Below are positions 1 through 7,017 of a stretch of DNA of 24,070 nt, piece by piece (the stretch's first letter is position 1; each line of letters begins with the position of its first letter). This DNA comes from Treponema sp. (GTDB lineage: Bacteria > Spirochaetota > Spirochaetia > Treponematales > Treponemataceae). The notes beneath the pieces were generated by a model, which saw only the letters and a list, made by a program, of their open reading frames with translations, did not search any database and was not told the DNA's origin. The translations under genes were made by a program, and so were the position numbers. The DNA is taken from NCBI GenBank assembly GCA_031290005.1, contig JAITOJ010000003.1:1-24070 (forward strand). The letters are read 5' to 3'.

Positions 1-1785
1 TCTTCCGTCCTGTTTTCCCTGTGTTCCGTGGTCTTCCGGGCGGACATTGCCGTTGCCGCGTTCCCCCTGGCTTTGGTCTTTACCGGTGCCGCCGGCTGGT
101 TTGCCTGCAAATCCCTGCTGGCTGACGGCAAAGCCGCGGTGCTGCCGGCGGTCAGAAAACTCTTCCAATACCTGCCGTTCGCGCTGCTGGCCGCCTTTGT
201 GCTCCGCCGGGCCGGGGAAAAGGGTACGCCCTTCTGGCTCGACGCGGTTTCCGTGGCGCTCTGGCTGGTGGCGTTTGTTACGTCCCTCCTGGCGTTATAT
301 TACCTCAACGACAAACGGGTATTTGCCCGTAATCCCGCGCTTGCCGCGTCCCGTCCGGTGGACTACGGCAAAAGGCCCGCCGGAGCCGCCAGGGTCGTCT
401 ACGAGGCAGTCGGCTGGATTGACGCCCTGGTGCAGGCGGTCTTCATGGTCACCCTGATCCACCTCTTCATCGTCCAGCTCTACGAAATCCCCTCGGAATC
501 CATGGTGCCCGAGTTCCTTATCCGCGACCGGGTGGTAGTCTTCAAAACCCCCTCGGGATCCCGCTTTCCTCTGTCCGACGTGGGCCTGCCGCGCTTCCGG
601 GGCTATAACCGGGGGGACATCGTGGTCTTCCGAAACCCCCATTACAGCCAGGAACGGAAGTCGGAGGTCAAAACCTTCGTGTCCCAGCTTGTTTTTATGA
701 TTACCTTTACGGCGGTGAACCTGAACACCGACGATGAGGGCAACCTCAAGGCCGACCCTCTGGTCAAGCGCGTTACGGGCCTGCCAGGGGAGCAACTGAT
801 GATGCAGGATGGGGTGCTCTACGCCCGCCGTTCCGGGGAGCGGGCCTTCGCCCCCGTGGCCGATGATGTCCGCTGGGCGGAGTGGAATGTGGCGGGCCTG
901 CCCTCAAACCTCAAGAATGCCGTCCGCTCCGTGCCCTTGTCCCAGGCCCAGTACGATTCCATGGCCGCCTGCGAGGCTGAACGGAACGCCCTGTCTTTTG
1001 CCCGGAGCCGCACCGAAGCGCAGAGCCTTGCCCGGCGTTTTACCGAACTCCGAGGGCAAATCGCCGCCGCCAGCCAGGGCGCTCCGGCTGACCCGGCGGC
1101 TTACCGCACCCTGATTCCCCAGGCGGATATGTTTGAGTACAGCCTGTTCCGCAACAACGACGCCCTCACCTGGAAGCTCCTTTCCGCCGAGGGCGGCGAT
1201 GTGTGGTTCAACGATTTTATGACGAGCTGGCTTGCCGCCGTACCGGAAGATTTTTTCTCCGGCGCGCACCCCGCTCCTGACGCGTCCCGCGAAGACGCCC
1301 TCATGGGCGGCAGCCTGTACGCGGACGCCGGCTTCCGGCTGAACCTGATGGTCAAGCTTGCCCTGGGCGGCTTGGTGGTGCGGAACGCGGAATTCTACGC
1401 GGAACGCCGCTCCGCTTCCACCTGGAGTGCCGACCCCGCCCTGCAAGAACTCTACGTCAAAGCGGAAATGCTCAACAACTACGTGTTTCTCCTGGACCGG
1501 CGGAACATGCCCGTCTTCCCCGCGAATGGCCCTGACGGCAGCCCCCAATATATCCCGGAAAACCAGTTTTTTATGATGGGCGACAACCGGTTTAATTCCC
1601 TGGACATGCGCCACTCCTACGAGGACACCTTTGCCCCCCTCAGCAGCCTGGACCCCCTGCCGGTGATGTACTACACCAACATGGCGCCCCAGTCAGTGGC
1701 GGCAAAAAGCATTCTGGGCACTCCGGTGCTGCGGGTGTGGCCAGTCAAGCGGTTTGGCGTGCCAGGGTTGACAGGGAAAGAGTAA
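1..1785 (+). CDS. lepB: Signal peptidase I (5' end outside window)
   Basis: Membrane serine/lysine protease that removes signal peptides from exported proteins. Numbering from the first in-window candidate start, a GTG at 28, several hydrophobic segments cover residues 1-150. The catalytic serine box follows (IPSESM, Ser158), then the box with the general-base lysine (VKRVTGLPGE, Lys247), then the GDNRFNSLDMRHS box near Asp519. The frame is open to position 1 and no Shine-Dalgarno precedes the GTG, so the gene probably starts upstream. The distance from the lysine box to the GDN box is about 272 residues, roughly twice that of the E. coli enzyme, so there is a large insertion in the non-catalytic cap. 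It converges with the next gene over a 52-nt gap with no clear terminator. Family call is firm; the start is unknown. Confidence 0.93.
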   Translation, partial: SSVLFSLCSVVFRADIAVAAFPLALVFTGAAGWFACKSLLADGKAAVLPAVRKLFQYLPFALLAAFVLRRAGEKGTPFWLDAVSVALWLVAFVTSLLALYYLNDKRVFARNPALAASRPVDYGKRPAGAARVVYEAVGWIDALVQAVFMVTLIHLFIVQLYEIPSESMVPEFLIRDRVVVFKTPSGSRFPLSDVGLPRFRGYNRGDIVVFRNPHYSQERKSEVKTFVSQLVFMITFTAVNLNTDDEGNLKADPLVKRVTGLPGEQLMMQDGVLYARRSGERAFAPVADDVRWAEWNVAGLPSNLKNAVRSVPLSQAQYDSMAACEAERNALSFARSRTEAQSLARRFTELRGQIAAASQGAPADPAAYRTLIPQADMFEYSLFRNNDALTWKLLSAEGGDVWFNDFMTSWLAAVPEDFFSGAHPAPDASREDALMGGSLYADAGFRLNLMVKLALGGLVVRNAEFYAERRSASTWSADPALQELYVKAEMLNNYVFLLDRRNMPVFPANGPDGSPQYIPENQFFMMGDNRFNSLDMRHSYEDTFAPLSSLDPLPVMYYTNMAPQSVAAKSILGTPVLRVWPVKRFGVPGLTGKE

Positions 1786-1837
1786 AGATAGGGAAGGGTA
1801 AAGACAGGTAAATGGCGCTCAAGGGTTTTATGTAAAA

Positions 1838-3292
1838 TTATTTCTGGGCCGCGCCTGAATGCCGGTTAATCTCCACAATACGCCATTCGTCCTTTTGCAG
1901 CCGAAGCCGCAATTCGTCGGTAATCTCGTGACCTTCGGGCATGATCAGTTGTCCGGACGGGTCTTGCTCTGAAATCCCGGCGGTCTCTTCTGAATCGACG
2001 CTGGAAGGAAGCCACAGCCAGTAAGATGCCCAGAAACGCGCTTCTCCGTCACCAAGGCCGCTGTTCAGTTCCTCAATATGCAAACCGGTAACGCCGGTTA
2101 CAATAATTCCCCGGGGAACCGGCGTCCCGCCCTCATCCAGCCAGGCCTGAGCGGGGATTGCCGAGACATTCATTTCATAAGACATCCGCACCCTGCTGAG
2201 GACATAATAGTTGGTAATCAGGTCGATGTCGCCCTTTCCGGCCTTGCCGACAACGCAGTCCTCCATTCGGGCATGGTCAAGATTGCCGATTGCTTCATAA
2301 TAAGTCTGAATGACCTCAAAGGGCGTCATACCTTTTGTGGAAGGAGATTCTTGCCGGGAGCGGGCAATGCTGAAAATCACCAGTCCAAGAGCAAACAAGG
2401 CCGCAAAAATCCCGGCAATAACCGCCCTGTTCCGGCGCACGAAACGGGAGACCGTGACAGCCTGTTTTTTCCGCTTCAGAAACCGCTCCCGCTCAAGAGC
2501 GATTCGTTCTTCCGCGCCCGGCGGTAATGGCGAAAAAAATGAATCCCATGCCTTTGCACCAGGGGGTTGCAATAAATCCCGCAGTTTCTCTAATTCGTGC
2601 CCTGAATCTTCCCGGCGGCCCATCCCCCGTGCGTCCAGCGCTTTTTCTATGAAGGCGGCGATACCCGCGTCCAACCCGGCTGCCGCAAGGCTCAAGGGGA
2701 TATAATTGTTTTCCCGCATATCCTGACCCAGAACACCGCGCTCTCCATTCTGATAAGGAGGGAATCCGGCGAAAATCCGGTATGTCAAAGCGGCGGCGGT
2801 AAAAGACGCACCCCGAAACCCTTGCAAAGAAGGATTAACCCAGCGCGCAGCGCCTTGCAGGAACGAATCCCTGTCTCCGGCATCAAGACAGAGCCTGTGT
2901 AACCGTTCCGGGGCAAAGAATAGTGCGCCGTTTTCCGCGACCAGGGCCCCTGCGGGCCAGAGTACGGGCAGATTTTCTTCCCCAAGGGAAAGAATGGCCC
3001 CAAGCCAGTACCGCAGAGCGTCCAAAGCCCGGTCTTTGCGCGAGCTTTCTTCAAGCAGGACATCAAGCCGCTCGCCGGCAAAGTGAGGGCCATAAACGAC
3101 CATCGTTCCTTCCTGCTCGGCTGTTCCTTCGGGTTTCCAGATTTCCCGTTTTCCATCGGGGCACACGATCACGCCGGTTTCGGCGAGAACTTCGGCCCCC
3201 TTTGAACGGGCAAAGACTGCCGCGGTTAAGCCGGTATCGAATCCCAGCGCCGGATTTCCCTCCTGGTCAAAAATATCTGTTTGTTCTTTCAT
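1838..3292 (-). CDS. Membrane-anchored pseudokinase-like protein
   Basis: 484 residues, no family recognised with certainty. Residues about 65-245 read like a degenerate protein-kinase fold: a NGALFFAPERL stretch (121-131) stands where the catalytic/DFG region would be, TAAALTYRIFAGFPPY (165-180) resembles the helix after the activation segment, and a helix-rich end follows. No HRD or DFG motif is visible, so catalysis is unlikely. A basic stretch (RERFLKRKKQ) leads into one transmembrane helix (about 290-310). The C-terminal 170 residues begin TPFEVIQTYYEAIGN, like an NTF2/SnoaL-type domain, probably outside the membrane. The ATG at 3292 is chosen because AAAGGG lies about 10 nt upstream; longer starts lack a ribosome site. 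Last gene of a five-gene operon, 19 nt after the previous one. The kinase-like reading is inference. Confidence 0.75.
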   Translation of the reverse strand: MKEQTDIFDQEGNPALGFDTGLTAAVFARSKGAEVLAETGVIVCPDGKREIWKPEGTAEQEGTMVVYGPHFAGERLDVLLEESSRKDRALDALRYWLGAILSLGEENLPVLWPAGALVAENGALFFAPERLHRLCLDAGDRDSFLQGAARWVNPSLQGFRGASFTAAALTYRIFAGFPPYQNGERGVLGQDMRENNYIPLSLAAAGLDAGIAAFIEKALDARGMGRREDSGHELEKLRDLLQPPGAKAWDSFFSPLPPGAEERIALERERFLKRKKQAVTVSRFVRRNRAVIAGIFAALFALGLVIFSIARSRQESPSTKGMTPFEVIQTYYEAIGNLDHARMEDCVVGKAGKGDIDLITNYYVLSRVRMSYEMNVSAIPAQAWLDEGGTPVPRGIIVTGVTGLHIEELNSGLGDGEARFWASYWLWLPSSVDSEETAGISEQDPSGQLIMPEGHEITDELRLRLQKDEWRIVEINRHSGAAQK

Positions 3293-3311
3293 TTTTTTAT
3301 AACCCTTTGGA

Positions 3312-3698
3312 TTATTCTCGAAAAGACTCTGATGCGCGGCGCGCTTTGATTTCGTTTGAATAGATGATAATCGAATTTGCCGGGAGCCAGCCCTTGTCAA
3401 AACCATACCAGACTGTGCTGCCGGAAGCGCCGGGCACAATGACCTGCCCGGTTACTTTTTGAATGTCCCCGCGCCGGCCATAACCGGATACCGGGGCGGA
3501 AAAATCGCTTGCGGACCGGAATGTAGCGTATGGATCGCTGACAACCGCCCATTGTACGCCGTACTCCAGCCCTTTTTCGAACACCGACACATCAACCAAC
3601 GTGTCCGCGTTTTTTGGCGTACAAGCGGCGAACAGCAAGACCACGGTCAGGCAAAACGCCGGGCGGAACAGCGCTTTTTCAGGAAATTCAGCGCGCAT
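3312..3698 (-). CDS. Small lipoprotein with SH3-like domain
   Basis: 128 residues. The N-terminus has a hydrophobic segment ending LFAAC, a lipobox with Cys26 as the likely lipidated residue, so the protein should sit on the periplasmic face of a membrane. The rest (about 45-125) resembles a bacterial SH3 domain: an FRSASDFSAPVSGYGRRGDI stretch like the usual 'LR..PS....V.G.L..G', a central V..VTGQV strand, then WYGF..GWLPANSI at the end. Such domains usually bind peptidoglycan or peptides; the ligand here is unknown. The ATG at 3698 lies one base after the stop of the upstream gene, which fits translational coupling. A longer frame to 3821 overlaps the upstream gene and would bury the signal peptide, so it was not used. 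Confidence 0.78.
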   Translation of the reverse strand: MRAEFPEKALFRPAFCLTVVLLFAACTPKNADTLVDVSVFEKGLEYGVQWAVVSDPYATFRSASDFSAPVSGYGRRGDIQKVTGQVIVPGASGSTVWYGFDKGWLPANSIIIYSNEIKARRASESFRE

Positions 3699-3699
3699 A

Positions 3700-4131
3700 T
3701 TACAAAAACAGCGTTTTGGGGAAAATAAAATGCAGCGCCGCAATGGTAATACAGGCAATCCCAATGTACTTTGCTCCCTGGCGAAACACCATATCAACAC
3801 CATGGGGCAGATTAACCTCAATGGACGTGGTGGAAGTAAAATAATCCAGAAGCAGGGTGCACGCGCCCGCTATCCCCGCAAGTGCGGGCAGTAAATCTCC
3901 AAACACCCGAACAGAACCCGCCACCACAAACAGCTTCAGGATACCCACCAAACCGGACGCAAGGCCCAGAACCAGCCGAAAGGTCTTGTTTTCGAAAAGC
4001 GCCGGGTCGTCAATAGAAATTGCCTTGCCAAATTGGACATCTCCGGCAGGCTGCTCTTTTCCAAAGGAGAAAAACAGCACCAATCCGGTAAGCACATTTA
4101 ACAGCACGGATAACAGATAAAATTGCAGCAT
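3700..4131 (-). CDS. Small multi-pass membrane protein, unknown function
   Basis: 143 residues, not recognised. Hydrophobic segments lie at about 3-22, 52-72, 76-97 and 118-140, consistent with four membrane helices. A short polar stretch (about 24-50) separates the first two. The start is well supported: AAGGAAGG lies a few bases before the ATG at 4131. It sits 21 nt after the gene upstream and 1 nt before the SH3-like lipoprotein. The context suggests an integral-membrane partner of the lipoproteins encoded in the same operon, but no motif reveals a function. Confidence 0.75.
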   Translation of the reverse strand: MLQFYLLSVLLNVLTGLVLFFSFGKEQPAGDVQFGKAISIDDPALFENKTFRLVLGLASGLVGILKLFVVAGSVRVFGDLLPALAGIAGACTLLLDYFTSTTSIEVNLPHGVDMVFRQGAKYIGIACITIAALHFIFPKTLFL

Positions 4132-4152
4132 ATTTCCTTCCTTAAATAAAAT

Positions 4153-4743
4153 TTATTTTTGGATGACCTTTGCCCTGAGCGTTCCGGTTTCCTGCCGGAT
4201 AGTCAGGGAAACATCAACTTCGAGTATACCATAATCCGCGGTTGTTGTCCGCAAAAATTCCTGTTTCCCCTCATAAATTCCCCGGATATTCACCAAATTA
4301 AGGAATTCCCTGTCCTGTCCGTAAAAAGTGATATGCGCGTCTACCGGCAAGGGCCCGTTTATCCCCTTGGCCGTTTCTTTGAGCTTCAGACTCACGTACA
4401 CGCTGCCGTCAAACGAAAAAACGGTCAGTTCCGCTGGAATCCCGGCAACTGTGACGGAGGAATCATTCAGCACGGTCAGGGACATCACGATGATAATGGC
4501 GCACAGGGCGATAATAGTTACAAACAGTACCCGGGAAACCCGGGTGGCAACCAAAACTTTGAACAACCCCTTAACAGGCCGCCCGCTTTTGCCCGCATAG
4601 TAATCCCGCACGTTCTGCGGAGCCGAAGTGAGGCGTTCCTCCCGGTTATAGTAAAACACCAAGGGCTTTTCGCCCTCCGCGTATCCTTCCAAGTCTTTGA
4701 GGCTCACCGCAGGTTCCCCAGTAAAATATCTGAGCGCCACCAC
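4153..4743 (-). CDS. Single-pass membrane protein, unknown function
   Basis: 196 residues, not recognised. About 69 cytoplasmic residues precede one strong membrane helix (about 70-90, VLFVTIIALCAIIIVMSLTV). A beta-rich domain follows (about 92-196) that should lie outside the membrane; alternating VTVAGIPAELTVFSFDGSVYVSLKLKE-like strands fit an immunoglobulin-like or similar sandwich, but this is only a pattern. The start is a GTG at 4743 or the next codon, also GTG, at 4740. The nearest ribosome-site-like sequence (GGAGAGG at 4759-4765) is rather far upstream. The first 40 nt overlap the end of the upstream lipoprotein gene, so translation is probably coupled. The exact start is uncertain. 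Confidence 0.72.
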   Translation of the reverse strand: MVALRYFTGEPAVSLKDLEGYAEGEKPLVFYYNREERLTSAPQNVRDYYAGKSGRPVKGLFKVLVATRVSRVLFVTIIALCAIIIVMSLTVLNDSSVTVAGIPAELTVFSFDGSVYVSLKLKETAKGINGPLPVDAHITFYGQDREFLNLVNIRGIYEGKQEFLRTTTADYGILEVDVSLTIRQETGTLRAKVIQK

Positions 4744-5936
4744 ACCACAGAAGCGGATTCCTCTCCTGCCAGGATTGCGGAAATAATCCCTTCCGAAGAA
4801 AGGGAAAAAGAATAATAAACCAAACCGGCGGAATCTACGTCCAGGTGGCGCTTTTGAATCCGGCCTCCGGCTTGCTGTATCATCTGCAACAGATACCCGG
4901 TATCATCGGGGATGATAAAAAAGAACCACCCCGATTCGGTTTGGCCGAGAAAATCATAGGCCTGCCGGTAAACCGCCTGGGCTGCTTTGTCTCCCTCCCG
5001 CTCAAAAGGCGGAATCACGACCGGATCTGTGAACTCTCCGGTTTCAACCTCCAGGGTATACATCAGTGTCCGGTCATATTCAATGCTGTATTGCACTTTG
5101 GACTCTTGGTCAATCAGGCTCTGGTAATAATCAATGGCAAGATAGAACTTTTTTTCGGAACAATCGGGAATCACTTTTTTCAGGGACACGTAGGACTCTC
5201 CATCATTTTCTCCGGGCACGGGCTTTGGAAGGTCAGCCTGATTTATAGGTATGGTATACAGCAAAAAACCCGAAGGAGAATACCAATATGCCAGCATACC
5301 GGTTCTGATCTGGCAGACCACTACCAGTTCATTATTCCGGGTGATGAAAATGTCTTTAATGAACGGAAACGGCACTCCTCCAAGCCCCTGCTGCCCCACA
5401 TAGTCCAGGAAGGTTCCTCCGCTGGAAAACCGCAGCACCACCTGGGAAAGCAGCAACTGCCGGTTTTCGTCCCGCTGCTGCCGTTCGGGCGGAAGCTGGT
5501 CAGCCACATAGACGTTTTTTTGGGAATCCACCGCGGTAAATCCGGGATTATTGAAGGGATGGTGAACCGCGGTCTGGGGCGACATTACCCGTGTCCCTTG
5601 ATTCGGCGTCTGGGCCTCAAAGGCCGGGACGGGATTGGTTTCAGGATTGTAATACAAGGTAAGCAAGTCTCCGTAGGAATTAAACTGCATCACCTTTTGA
5701 GCTTCCCCGTTGGCAATATAAAAAAGCCCTTCACGCATAGTGATATGGGTATTTATCTCTCCCGGGGATGCCAAATCAAACAGATTAAGCTCATCCTCAA
5801 AGCCGCCGTACTTGAGGGTAAAACGGTTTTCCCGCCGCAAGGCAGTGACTTCAGTTTTTTGAGAACAAGCAAAGAAAAGCAGGAGAAACAATAAACCGAC
5901 TTTTTGGCCGGAGCGCGGGAAAGCAAGGCGTCTCAT
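4704..5936 (-). CDS. Lipoprotein, beta-propeller/NHL-like
   Basis: 410 residues. The signal peptide ends LFFAC with Cys24 as the lipidation site. The mature part carries repeated beta segments of the form 'F..A.D...NVYVAD', 'VVLRFSSGGTFLDYVG', 'IKDIFITRNNELVVVCQ', 'YSPSGFLLYTI', typical of NHL or related propellers. I recall a similar family annotated as LIC_12708 in Leptospira and Treponema, but cannot confirm it here. There is no Shine-Dalgarno upstream. A promoter (5944-5972) ends only seven bases before the ATG, so the mRNA is likely leaderless. First gene of a five-gene operon ending at 1838, probably acting with the downstream membrane proteins at the envelope. Confidence 0.85.
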   Translation of the reverse strand: MRRLAFPRSGQKVGLLFLLLFFACSQKTEVTALRRENRFTLKYGGFEDELNLFDLASPGEINTHITMREGLFYIANGEAQKVMQFNSYGDLLTLYYNPETNPVPAFEAQTPNQGTRVMSPQTAVHHPFNNPGFTAVDSQKNVYVADQLPPERQQRDENRQLLLSQVVLRFSSGGTFLDYVGQQGLGGVPFPFIKDIFITRNNELVVVCQIRTGMLAYWYSPSGFLLYTIPINQADLPKPVPGENDGESYVSLKKVIPDCSEKKFYLAIDYYQSLIDQESKVQYSIEYDRTLMYTLEVETGEFTDPVVIPPFEREGDKAAQAVYRQAYDFLGQTESGWFFFIIPDDTGYLLQMIQQAGGRIQKRHLDVDSAGLVYYSFSLSSEGIISAILAGEESASVVWWRSDILLGNLR

Positions 5937-5943
5937 GGAAGAG

Positions 5944-5972
5944 GTTATACCATATATTCAGAGAATAGTTAA
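5944..5972 (-). promoter_or_regulatory. Promoter of the five-gene envelope operon
   Basis: On the minus strand a -35 box TTAACT (5967-5972) and a -10 box TATAAC (5944-5949) are separated by 17 bp. The -10 box is preceded by TG, an extended -10 feature. The expected start point, about seven bases downstream, falls at 5937, the base before the ATG of the lipoprotein gene. That gene has no ribosome site, which fits a leaderless transcript. No other gene-free space between the five genes is large enough for an obvious second promoter. Confidence 0.6.
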
Positions 5973-6041
5973 TAGTGTGGATTGCACCAGTTCGCAATTC
6001 GGGATAAAAAAACCTTTTCTAGCAAACCCTCGAACAATAGG

Positions 6042-6710
6042 TTACCACATTTTTGGCTTAAAGCTCTTTGGCATTTCTATCTTTACCGTATCCCCGCTCT
6101 GTTCGATTACATAAAACCCATTTTTGACGGCGTAGTCCCGCGTGTCTTTCCGTACTACCGCACCGGCAACGGCTCCCAGCAGTTTTCGCGTATCCCCATG
6201 TTCGTTCCCGTAGTCGTGCAGTATTTTCATCCGTTTAAGATGATCGTTCACATCTTTTTGCAGCAATTTTCCCTTTATTTCCACCGCCATCACATAGTCC
6301 CCATTTTCCAGCCACACGTCCACTTCCGCCAACGTAATGCCCTCGGTATCCTTGAACTTCACCTCACACGAGGACTTGGTGAACGTATAGTGCAGGTCGC
6401 GAAACTTTGCCACCAAGTTGGGCGCAACCAGATTTGCCGCCAATTCCCCAAAACTGTGATGCAAGCCTCCCATTTGCTTACCCAAGTCCTTTATCAGCGC
6501 GGCATTTTCCTTGATGATCCGGTCCGTTTCCGCAATCATCCGGTCGTGTTCAGCCTTACTTTCCTGAAACTTCTTGTCCGTCTCTTGCGACATTGCCTGA
6601 AACTTCTTGTCCGTTTCCTTCATCTGCTCTCTCGTTTCCATCATTGCTGCCCAGACATCCTGAAACGTCAGCCCCATCTGCGGCTGCCTCATCTGTGTGT
6701 TTGCTGTCAT
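6042..6710 (-). CDS. Coiled-coil / PD-(D/E)XK nuclease-like protein
   Basis: 222 residues. Residues about 20-80 form a charged coiled coil with a repeated ETDKKFQ segment at 32-38 and 43-49. Residues 100-215 look like the restriction-endonuclease-like fold: E129-V-D131, then VMAVEIKGK with E144-I-K146 as the (D/E)xK pair, then a helix and strands. This layout matches uncharacterised proteins (DUF3782-like) that I recall as common in spirochaetes and cyanobacteria; substrate and role are unknown. The ATG at 6710 is fixed by a GGAGG site eight bases upstream. A promoter is placed at 6733-6761, so the gene is transcribed on its own. The 69 bases after its stop contain a T7 run on this strand but no convincing hairpin. 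Confidence 0.82.
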   Translation of the reverse strand: MTANTQMRQPQMGLTFQDVWAAMMETREQMKETDKKFQAMSQETDKKFQESKAEHDRMIAETDRIIKENAALIKDLGKQMGGLHHSFGELAANLVAPNLVAKFRDLHYTFTKSSCEVKFKDTEGITLAEVDVWLENGDYVMAVEIKGKLLQKDVNDHLKRMKILHDYGNEHGDTRKLLGAVAGAVVRKDTRDYAVKNGFYVIEQSGDTVKIEMPKSFKPKMW

Positions 6711-6732
6711 AAATACCTCCGTTAAGGTGTGT

Positions 6733-6761
6733 AGTATATCGCGTCTTACCCAAATCGTCCA
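6733..6761 (-). promoter_or_regulatory. Promoter of the PD-(D/E)XK gene
   Basis: On the minus strand, -35-like TGGACG (6756-6761) and -10 TATACT (6733-6738) with a 17-bp spacer. The predicted start near 6726 leaves a leader of about 15 nt that carries the GGAGG ribosome site. It lies just after the 23-bp repeat array, which would be upstream of the promoter. Confidence 0.5.
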
Positions 6762-6773
6762 GTCTTAACAGCC

Positions 6774-6998
6774 CCGTATTAAGACCCTTAACACGCCCGT
6801 ATTAAGACCCTTATTAGCCTCGTAATAAGACCCTTATTAGCCTGGTAATAAGACCCTTATTAGCCCGGTAATAAGACCCTTATTAGCCCGGTACTAAGAC
6901 CCTTATTAGCCCGGTAATAAGACCCTTATTAGCTTCGTAATAAGACCCTTATTAGCCCGGTAATAAGACCCTTATTAGCTTCGTAATAAGGGTCTTAT
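6774..6998. repeat. 23-bp palindromic tandem array
   Basis: AAGACCC recurs at 6781, 6804, 6827, 6850, 6873, 6896, 6919, 6942 and 6965, exactly 23 bp apart each time. The tenth unit at 6988 is inverted (AAGGGTCTTA). The consensus unit is AAGACCCTTATTAGCC(C/T)GGTAAT with a few substitutions. Each junction contains AATAAG-ACC-CTTATT, a 6-bp hairpin with a 3-base loop. The first two units are the most diverged. Stop codons fall in all frames because 23 is not a multiple of three. It fills the gap between the PD-(D/E)XK gene and the fibronectin lipoprotein, both on the minus strand. It is not a CRISPR array because it has no unique spacers. Function unknown. Confidence 0.95.
6963..6998. terminator. 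15-bp hairpin capping the repeat array
   Basis: The last normal unit and the inverted last unit make a perfect inverted repeat: 6963-6977 pairs with 6984-6998 around the loop GCTTCG. It starts 19 bases after the stop codon of the large lipoprotein gene, a position expected for a transcription terminator on the minus strand. There is no T run after it, so Rho-independent termination is doubtful; 3'-end protection or processing is an alternative. Confidence 0.5.
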
Positions 6999-7017
6999 CA
7001 GCCTCGCGTGAACGCGA

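Noticed and set aside
4529..4545. Hairpin ACCCGGG-AAA-CCCGGGT
   Set aside because: Inside a coding region with no T run; it may be chance from Arg/Ser/Val codons.
4845..5894. Long open frame on the plus strand opposite the propeller lipoprotein
   Set aside because: Antisense to a well-supported gene, with no ribosome site and no recognisable protein features. The same holds for open frames opposite the fibronectin gene (9640-10725) and the WD40 gene (14880-15776).
6003..6041. Terminator after the PD-(D/E)XK gene
   Set aside because: There is a T7 run on the minus strand, but I cannot build a convincing stem before it.
6774..6998. CRISPR array
   Set aside because: The units abut with no unique spacers of 25-40 bp, and no cas genes are nearby.
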